Below, piece by piece: positions 58,901 through 64,000 of a stretch of DNA of 64,000 nucleotides. Within the stretch, counting starts at the first letter, position 1; every line of letters begins with the position of its first letter. The notes beneath the pieces are model-generated. The model did not search any database. It saw only the letters and a list, made by a program, of their open reading frames with translations, and was not told the origin of the DNA. Origin of the DNA: Snodgrassella gandavensis (GTDB lineage Bacteria > Pseudomonadota > Gammaproteobacteria > Burkholderiales > Neisseriaceae). Made by a program: the position numbers and the translations under genes. Location: NCBI RefSeq assembly GCF_914768025.1, contig NZ_CAJZCE010000004.1:124001-188000 (forward strand), given 5' to 3'.

Positions 58901-59353
58901 GACGTAGTGACGATTGATATCTGCTGAAGAGGTTGCAGAAGGCGCTGCCCAAAATAATACGGCCAGTGTGATGTAATTACCGTCATCAGCTAGATAACAG
59001 GCGCGTAATCCTGTGATAACTGATTGGTTGCGTTTGCTTTTTACTTTGGTTTTGGCGCCATCATGTGCTGAACCGAAGTTGCCACGCATATATGAAAGCA
59101 GGGTTCTGTCGCTGCGATCACCTTGTGCTGCGGCAACGTTAAAACTGGCGCGTCCGGCTGGCAGTAGTAATGCCATCAATCCATCAATAAGTGTGGTTTT
59201 ACCCGAGCCGTTATCGCCGGTTACCAGTGTACCAACCGGATCGATTTTGGCTGTATGCAAACCATGGAATGATCCCCAGTTATACACAGATAGTTCATGT
59301 AAGCGAATTTGACCAACTTTGAATAGCTCATTATCTATCATGGGTTTATTCAT
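55958..59353 (-). CDS. jetC: Wadjet protein JetC, SMC/MukB-like ATPase
   Basis: 1131 residues. The Walker A is GDNGSGKTT (residues 46-54). The C-terminal ABC signature is SGKSGGEKESFAG, and Walker B is VFLDEAFSNT. Between them lie two long coiled-coil blocks (about 240-460 and 650-950, rich in Glu, Gln and Leu) around a hinge-like region (about 480-600, with ERDWQGAIERALGGLRTTMIV). It is the SMC subunit that extrudes DNA loops together with JetA and JetB. The start overlaps the end of jetB by eight bases; a second Met at residue 5 is an alternative. Confidence 0.92.
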   Translation of the reverse strand: MNKPMIDNELFKVGQIRLHELSVYNWGSFHGLHTAKIDPVGTLVTGDNGSGKTTLIDGLMALLLPAGRASFNVAAAQGDRSDRTLLSYMRGNFGSAHDGAKTKVKSKRNQSVITGLRACYLADDGNYITLAVLFWAAPSATSSADINRHYVIANRNLQLKELLEHFKDGERRLLKQRLNNDATIAYSNDNFSDYQALYRKLLHMDNKNTPALLSRALGLKKIDDLTALIRELVLEPSEIKEEARKVVKEFADLETTHAQLLDAKEQQRHLIKLPELNQKYNNCLEISDNLEQEKNGLTAYFGELKCQLYTNELQQLQKQIDHLQQKLDELNQNEQELKSQVENYHAAYLLAGGESIEPLKKQRKQVQLELERVNLQASKYQKETQTLGLNPELVRIQFENNQQLATEKLQNLKQDTQNAQDRFGHVSGELSNLQAQLNQTQEQITGIKARPDSNIALKFQQLRDEMIASLNLTIEQCRFIGELINVKESERDWQGAIERALGGLRTTMIVPYNVVSQVTRWLNTRHTGLHVRVQVVPELFQHQKIRAEFKSEGYLNKLIWRDHPYRDWLKKHLQRFDLTCVDSTEELDKTPFSITQAGLIHLEQGRFEKKDQNKINDQTVWQLGFSNKARLAILEQDLTLLTQKLEAQEQIVLQKRNDLDIIGEQKQLWQKLQDYCWEEIDLPRQQAKLSRIEKELAELLQNGNDLNQAQLRWETAKTDLQQLHEQELQLNQEQGSRNNELENIKRELQRAQDDADQGIEHIVRQLLNHRIGQYNDDILPSLIKKQSFYLKQIEDSLKEKNQENEKTRDNLIRVMSYFKSRWPIIANDWNTDIASIADYITHLLELEQEGLPQLQERFKKRLNKHTTQSLARIQQQLDAEKNEIKERIQVINTVLKRTEFRKNTYLKLNTKNDKHSNVIEFSETLKKALSSFNSDDHEYQFNTLKKIISLLDKASNTASANTLESLRLLDPRYQMSFFAEELDNETAAVIDVLESSSGKSGGEKESFAGTIVAASLAYALTPDGHDKPVYCTVFLDEAFSNTAETVSRRVLNVFKALHIHINLITPYKNLNLARETAHSLLIAERNQQTHESHLCEVTWEEIDTQLAQIKNPEIIKQVQSLGIELTPIKYT

Positions 59354-60134
59354 TTGATTCTTCTTTCTCTGCTTCTACTGTATCGGACTGTGCTTTTTCG
59401 CTTAATTTTCTGTACTCTGTAAGCATGTTTTCCAAAAAACTGGCGTTAACAATATAGCGGATAATGGGTGTGATTTCATAACGATCCTCGCTGCCTCGTA
59501 CGTTTGCCAGTATATGACGCTCTTTCATGCGGCTTAGTGCGGCGTTAAGAGCCTTTTTTTCAAGTGTCGAATGATTAGTTAGGGATGAAAAGGGGGTTAA
59601 AAGTTCTTCAATATGCTCAAAACTAATAATTATTTTGCTTTCACCTATCGCTTCTCGTTCCTGAAAGTATTTACGCAGGACCAGTAATATTAATGTGTCA
59701 TGAACTGTCAGTTGTCGCTTATTAATTAATAACGGTATTTCATCATTTTCTTCTATGGCCTCATTCATTTGGGCTACATAAGCTATTCCGTAGGGCTGAT
59801 CTAATATTAATTTTAGATATATATTGGCTAAATGAGTCTCTATTTGAACTTTATAATGACAGATACTAGTAAATATATTGTTTTTTTGCGCAGCTAAAAT
59901 CACACCATGTTTGAGTAAGGCTACTAAAGCATGTCTGGCTTCTGTTGGTAGGAAGCTAGACTCTGGTTGTGCGATATTGTCAGGCTGCAATATTGGCGAC
60001 TGTGCGTATTCTGTGTCATTATTAATAATTTCATTGTCTGGTTGATTAACAGAATCGACGGGGATCATTTCTGCACAAAGCTGATCAAAAAATTCGCCAG
60101 CTGATAATTTTTTGTCATTTTCTTCTTGGTTCAT
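59346..60134 (-). CDS. jetB: Wadjet protein JetB, MukE-like kite subunit
   Basis: 262 residues, corresponding to DUF4194. The N-terminal 80 residues are acidic and probably flexible. The rest is a winged-helix fold, with LLVLRKYFQEREAIGESKIIISFEHIEELL and AALSRMKERHILANVRGSEDRYEITPIIRYIV as the conserved blocks (cited here only as landmarks). MukE/kite proteins bridge the kleisin JetA and the JetC heads. It overlaps jetA by four bases and jetC by eight, so the three subunits are translated together. Confidence 0.88.
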   Translation of the reverse strand: MNQEENDKKLSAGEFFDQLCAEMIPVDSVNQPDNEIINNDTEYAQSPILQPDNIAQPESSFLPTEARHALVALLKHGVILAAQKNNIFTSICHYKVQIETHLANIYLKLILDQPYGIAYVAQMNEAIEENDEIPLLINKRQLTVHDTLILLVLRKYFQEREAIGESKIIISFEHIEELLTPFSSLTNHSTLEKKALNAALSRMKERHILANVRGSEDRYEITPIIRYIVNASFLENMLTEYRKLSEKAQSDTVEAEKEESNE

Positions 60135-61582
60135 AGTGAAAGCTCTTCCAGATTAGCAGGAAAAAGTGAGGCACTGAGTAGGTATTTGGGGAGAGTGGCT
60201 TTTATCTGAACTCCCTGTTTATCCTGAATGATAATAGATTCTTTAGTGTTTAGTTCGGTTGCCTGAATATGCTGGGCAATCCTTAAATAGGCCACGAGTT
60301 CTTCCAGTCCAAAGTTAATTGCTTTTTTCTCAACCAGACCGGCGATAGTTAATGGTCCAAATGTACAAAGGTTGTGATAAATGGTGGCAGCTAATTCTTT
60401 AATCTGTACTGTATCTAGTAAGATTATGATTGCTTCACTTGGGGCGGTTGAGTTGGTATGTTCGGTGATGTCTGCGATTTGTATTGCTTCTATGGGTTCT
60501 TTTAAAGATATTGAATCGGGAGAGTTAATTTCTATGTTACCGGTAGGTAATATTAGGCTAGTAGCTTGTTTAAAGTTAATCTTATTTCTGGTGAAATTGA
60601 CTGCTAGTTGTTCTAATTGTGTGATTAGACGATCAACAGTACGTTTTTCCTGTGCTGCGCCACTTTCGATATAGGTTTTCAGGCTTTCTTCTGTTCGACG
60701 ACGGATTTGAAATATATGTTTACTTTCCTGATTGAGTTCCTGTAATAAACGTTTGAGAAATTTACGTTGTGGTGGTTGCAGGTGACTGGCTGAGGTTTGG
60801 TTGAGAATAATATCCAGTTGTTCTTTGAATTCGGTTGAACGGTTTGAATCACAAAGTAGTTGAAAGAATCCTTCAAATGCGCTGCCAGCGTCGCTTTGGG
60901 CAAGTAAGGCTTCCTGATCCATAATGGTTTGCAATACTGCTCCACGATTATTATCTTTTTCTATCATTTTGACGCGGATATTTTGATCTAGACGGCGAAT
61001 TTCCTCTTCAACATAGCGGAAATCGTTAGTTAATACGGAAGCAAGTTGGTAGATTTCTCGTAATCTTTCTCGTTGTTGTTGGTCAGATAGTGTTTTGATA
61101 CCTTTGGTTTGTATGGTTTCTATTTCTTTTTCCAGTTCTGCTTTGCGCTGATTGAGCAGGGCAATTCTTTCTTCGGGATTTTCGCTTAATGCAATGACCA
61201 GTTCCCGAACAGCCTCTTGTACAATCCGTAGATGTGAAGCGCTGATATTGATGTTACGTTCGTCGAATCCCTGACAGAAACGCAATGCAATTTCGCATGC
61301 ATCGGTTTTAGTTAGTTTATTGTCCATTTCACGTAACCAGCCATCTTTAATCCATTGATTAATATAGGTGGATGCTGATGTATCTGCTTCCCACAGGTTG
61401 TCTTCCAGTTCTGCATCTAGTAATACGCGAGCCTGACTATAAGATACTTCATTTTGACCGGGAGAAAACAATTGCTCAATAAAGGCAAGAATGAGTGGGG
61501 CAGTAGTTGCTCTAAGTAATTTCCAGACCTTACTTTCATTATAAAAGCGGTTATATTTTGCCAGTGAATGTGAAAAGCTCAT
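60131..61582 (-). CDS. jetA: Wadjet protein JetA, MukF-like kleisin subunit
   Basis: 483 residues, corresponding to DUF3375. An N-terminal winged-helix-like region (VWKLLRATTAPLILAFIEQL) is followed by a central helical, coiled-coil part (about 130-330, with NQRKAELEKEIETIQ and RREQLRE-like repeats) and a C-terminal winged-helix region. As the kleisin it links the two JetC heads. It is the first gene of the operon. The 171 bases between it and umuC should contain its minus-strand promoter, which I could not pinpoint. Confidence 0.9.
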   Translation of the reverse strand: MSFSHSLAKYNRFYNESKVWKLLRATTAPLILAFIEQLFSPGQNEVSYSQARVLLDAELEDNLWEADTSASTYINQWIKDGWLREMDNKLTKTDACEIALRFCQGFDERNINISASHLRIVQEAVRELVIALSENPEERIALLNQRKAELEKEIETIQTKGIKTLSDQQQRERLREIYQLASVLTNDFRYVEEEIRRLDQNIRVKMIEKDNNRGAVLQTIMDQEALLAQSDAGSAFEGFFQLLCDSNRSTEFKEQLDIILNQTSASHLQPPQRKFLKRLLQELNQESKHIFQIRRRTEESLKTYIESGAAQEKRTVDRLITQLEQLAVNFTRNKINFKQATSLILPTGNIEINSPDSISLKEPIEAIQIADITEHTNSTAPSEAIIILLDTVQIKELAATIYHNLCTFGPLTIAGLVEKKAINFGLEELVAYLRIAQHIQATELNTKESIIIQDKQGVQIKATLPKYLLSASLFPANLEELSL

Positions 61583-61753
61583 TATTTAATTTTTTATGCT
61601 AATGGAAATCTAATATTAACCTATTTTAAATTTGAATCATATTGTTAGCAGATATATGACAAATTCCATTACTAATTATTCACTTTTTTACAACTGCTTA
61701 TATGGATAAGCATTAATTATGCTGTGGTTTAAAGATAATAATTTTAAAGAAAT

Positions 61754-63022
61754 TTAATTGGTTACTATTAGTAATTCATGCCATTGGGTGGTATAGCATG
61801 GGCTGAGTTGGGTGCGGGTCATGTGCCAGTGGCTGGATTGCAGTTCGCTACCAAGCTGAATGCTGTTGCGGCCGTAACGGCTGGTGATGTTATCCCATGC
61901 GCTCATGAGTTCGGAGCGGTGGTTGTGCTCGCTGGAGTAGAGTAAGTCCGGTTGCTGGAAAGTCTGTGCTGGTTCGATACCGCTTAGTTCGATACCACAT
62001 TTTTTGTATTCGTGGCCGGGGCGGTAGATGCTGCGTAGCAGATTCTGGGCGATATGGTTTAGGGTGAGGGTGTCGGCACTGGGTTGTGGCAGTTTGATAA
62101 ACTGATAGCCGTTGTATTGGGACTGGTCGTGGCGAAAGCGGTTGGTGTAGATAAAAACGCCGATGATATGGGCATGGCTGTTTTGTTGGCGCAGTTTGGC
62201 TGCACCAGCACTGATGTGGTGGCTGATGGCAGCTTGCAGGCCGTCGAGGCTGGTAATTATGTTGCCAAAGCTGCGGCTGCGAACGATGTGTTGGCGACTG
62301 GCTTCGTTGATGATGAGTTCGCTACAAGGAATACCCTGCATTTCGCGCTGGGTGCGCTCGAGCACGACACCGAACTGTTTTCTTAGGGTGGGGGTATGGG
62401 CGTTGATGAAGTCGAGGGCGGTATGGATGCCTTGAGCAGCGAGTTTTTGGCCGATTCTGCGGCCGATGCCCCAGATTTCGCTAACAGGGGTGCTGGCAAG
62501 GGCGCGTTGCTGGATATTGGGATTCCAGTCTGTCCAGACGATGACGCCGTTGAAATGGTGGCGGTGGCGTTTGGCCAGATGGTTGCAGAATTTGGCCAGA
62601 GTACGGGTGGGGGCGATGCCGACGCAGGTGGGGATGCCTACCCATTGCTGGATGCGGTTGCGGATGTTGTGGCCGAGCTGGTGCAGGTTGTTCAGGCCGT
62701 GCAGGTCGGCAAAACATTCGTCGATGGAGTAGATTTCGATGGCCGGCACGAGGGAGACGATGGTGTTCATCATGCGTCGTGACAGGTCGGCATACAGTTC
62801 GTAATTGGAGGAAAAAACGGTTATTTTGCCCCGCTGTATGAGGTGCTGAATCTGGAAATAGGGGATGCCCATTTTGATGCCGATGTCTTTGGCTTCGCTG
62901 GAACGGGAGATGACGCAGCCATCATTGTTACTCAGGACGATGATGGGCTGTTGCTTGAGTTCCGGGCGATAAACTCTTTCGCAGGAGCAATAGAAGTTAT
63001 TGCCGTCAATCAGGGCAAACAT
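61754..63022 (-). CDS. umuC: Y-family DNA polymerase, UmuC type
   Basis: 422 residues. Lesion-bypass polymerase subunit. The palm has MFALIDGNNFYCSCERVY (first metal-binding Asp6), YELYADLSRRMMNTI and IYSIDECFADL (second Asp and Glu). PTCVGIAPTRTLAKFCNHLAK and EIWGIGRRIGQKL (helix-hairpin-helix) follow, with a UmuC-specific C-terminal domain. No umuD precedes it. The start overlaps the upstream nuclease gene by 17 bases. Base composition is clearly richer in G and C than the Jet genes and most of the window, suggesting a different origin. Confidence 0.92.
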   Translation of the reverse strand: MFALIDGNNFYCSCERVYRPELKQQPIIVLSNNDGCVISRSSEAKDIGIKMGIPYFQIQHLIQRGKITVFSSNYELYADLSRRMMNTIVSLVPAIEIYSIDECFADLHGLNNLHQLGHNIRNRIQQWVGIPTCVGIAPTRTLAKFCNHLAKRHRHHFNGVIVWTDWNPNIQQRALASTPVSEIWGIGRRIGQKLAAQGIHTALDFINAHTPTLRKQFGVVLERTQREMQGIPCSELIINEASRQHIVRSRSFGNIITSLDGLQAAISHHISAGAAKLRQQNSHAHIIGVFIYTNRFRHDQSQYNGYQFIKLPQPSADTLTLNHIAQNLLRSIYRPGHEYKKCGIELSGIEPAQTFQQPDLLYSSEHNHRSELMSAWDNITSRYGRNSIQLGSELQSSHWHMTRTQLSPCYTTQWHELLIVTN

Positions 63023-64000
63023 GAGCGGGGTTTAATGCTTGCAGGCGGTGCTTGTGTTGCTGGATGATTTGATAAACGTCGCGATCCAGTTGACCTTGTG
63101 GCTGGCTGAGGATGGTGTGCAGTTCATCGCTGTTGCTGGCGCTGCCCAGATAAATCCAGTTGTGGAAGATGTGGTATTTCTGCCGTTCTTTGATGTAGGC
63201 ATAGCTGGTAAATGGCCATGCAGCCAGTTTGATTTTTTGTAAGGCCAGTGCCAGTTTGAGGTTGTGGGTAGTGGCGGTAATTTTGTTAATGCAGGCTCCG
63301 CTGCATTGGTGTAGCTGGTGGCGGAAGCAGGGGCGGTTGCTGCTGCCTTTTTCGATACCAAGAGTTTGCAGGCACAAGTCGGTGTTGCTGATGGTGCTTT
63401 TGATGGCTTTCTGGGCATCGCTTTTGCTGTGAAACAGGCCATAGTAACGTTGTTGCTCATTGAACTGGACGTGACGCATGGATACGATGTTCAGGGTATC
63501 GTAGCCGTGTGTGTTGGTGCTGAGCTGGAAGCTGAACAGGTCTTTCTGGCGGCGCAGGCGGCGGTTGAGGATAGGCTGGCGCTGTTTGATTTGCGCCGAT
63601 TCGGTGAGCAGGGCATCTAGTTCGCCACTACAGGGGATAACGTCGATTTTTTTGGCCTGCTGTGACAGGCTCATTTCTTTGCTGTTGTGCACATCCTGAC
63701 CAAAATGGCTCAGCAGACGGGTTTTGACTTGCTTGCTTTTGCCGATATACAAGGGGAGGTCGTTGTCGCCGTATATAAGGTACACGCCGTAATCGTCGCT
63801 GATGTTTTTCAGGACATCGTTGTTGAGATGGGCGGGCAGGCTGGGACGTTGCATAATGGTTTTGCAGGCCTGATGCAGGGTGCTGGCCGGAAAGTTGTGC
63901 TTGAGCTGCTGCCAGAAGTCGTAGATGGCGCGTGCATCGGCAAAGGCTCGGTGGCGGTTGTGCATGTCGATGTTATGACGGGCAATGATTTTGTCCAGTC
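63006..64000 (-). CDS. DnaQ-like 3'-5' exonuclease fused to GIY-YIG/UvrC-type nuclease, 5' end cut by window
   Basis: The frame is open to the right edge, so the start lies outside. The first residues in the window (LDKIIARHNIDMHNRHRAFADARA) are the last exonuclease motif of DnaQ-like proteins, with His and Asp of motif III. Then comes a GIY-YIG domain (YGVYLIYGDNDLPLYIGKS, about 60-80 residues after the first in-window Met). Last is a UvrC/Cho-like Cys cluster (RPCFRHQLHQCSGACINK). Such fusions are found in many proteobacteria and are presumed to act in repair or damage incision. It overlaps umuC by 17 bases, so the two form one GC-rich operon. Confidence 0.88.
   Translation of the reverse strand, partial: LDKIIARHNIDMHNRHRAFADARAIYDFWQQLKHNFPASTLHQACKTIMQRPSLPAHLNNDVLKNISDDYGVYLIYGDNDLPLYIGKSKQVKTRLLSHFGQDVHNSKEMSLSQQAKKIDVIPCSGELDALLTESAQIKQRQPILNRRLRRQKDLFSFQLSTNTHGYDTLNIVSMRHVQFNEQQRYYGLFHSKSDAQKAIKSTISNTDLCLQTLGIEKGSSNRPCFRHQLHQCSGACINKITATTHNLKLALALQKIKLAAWPFTSYAYIKERQKYHIFHNWIYLGSASNSDELHTILSQPQGQLDRDVYQIIQQHKHRLQALNPAHVCPD

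Noticed and set aside
54598..61582. MukBEF or MksBEF chromosome condensin
   Set aside because: The fourth gene is a Toprim nuclease with DUF3322/DUF2220 layout and the order kleisin-kite-SMC-nuclease is that of Wadjet.
62084..62782. Long plus-strand ORFs opposite umuC
   Set aside because: Antisense shadows favoured by the high GC of umuC; repetitive Ala/Val/Asp-rich translations with no motifs.

Overview
The window is chromosomal DNA from a betaproteobacterium of the family Neisseriaceae. The signs are two PorB-type porins with the signal peptide MKKTLIALALTTLPVAAMA, an RmpM-type OmpA-domain protein, the yceD-rpmF-plsX-fabH-fabD-fabG block, UbiJ, and the AT-rich intergenic DNA. The whole set, including an ato operon, would fit a bee-gut Snodgrassella-like organism. 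The genus is inference; only the family-level assignment is well supported.

Layout. Bases 1-6.6 kb: the end of argF, a Bcr/CflA efflux pump, pheA, a LOG-family protein overlapping ubiJ, and metG, all on plus. 6.6-9.7 kb: dctA, tRNA-Pro, an RsmI-like methyltransferase and maf on minus. 9.77-15.9 kb: a plus-strand phospholipid and fatty-acid cluster (yceD, rpmF, a phosphoribosyltransferase, plsX, fabH, a glycosyltransferase-like gene, fabD, fabG). 15.9-21.4 kb: cysB, the RmpM-like protein, a YiiX-type lipoprotein, a PhyH-family dioxygenase and a degenerate J-domain membrane protein. 21.8-31.8 kb: argG, tyrS, ychF, tRNA-Met, cysE, rng, pyrD and an SppA-type peptidase. 32.2-39.2 kb: a fused dihydroxyacetone kinase, galU, and the divergent rluC/rne pair with a long rne leader. 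39.7-45.3 kb: tandem porins, a DedA protein, pyrE and exonuclease III. 45.5-52.8 kb: a complete acetoacetate/short-chain fatty-acid locus, atoDAEB plus the atoSC two-component system, all on minus, with a good sigma-54 promoter and a palindromic candidate AtoC site upstream. 53.4-53.6 kb: tRNA-Asn and tRNA-Lys.

The accessory part starts just after those tRNAs. It holds a nicotinamidase-like gene interrupted by an in-frame TGA, then a complete four-gene Wadjet (JetABCD) SMC-nuclease anti-plasmid system (54.6-61.6 kb, AT-rich). Next comes a visibly GC-richer pair: a umuC-type Y-family polymerase overlapping a DnaQ-like exonuclease/GIY-YIG nuclease fusion that runs off the right edge. This tRNA-flanked block with two compositional shifts looks like a defence and DNA-processing island.

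Most other genes are ordinary housekeeping genes. The intergenic features of most interest are hairpins in the leaders of rne and possibly rng, the duplicated porin leader, several long perfect inverted repeats, and the ato control region. No CRISPR array, insertion sequence, prophage or rRNA gene was seen.
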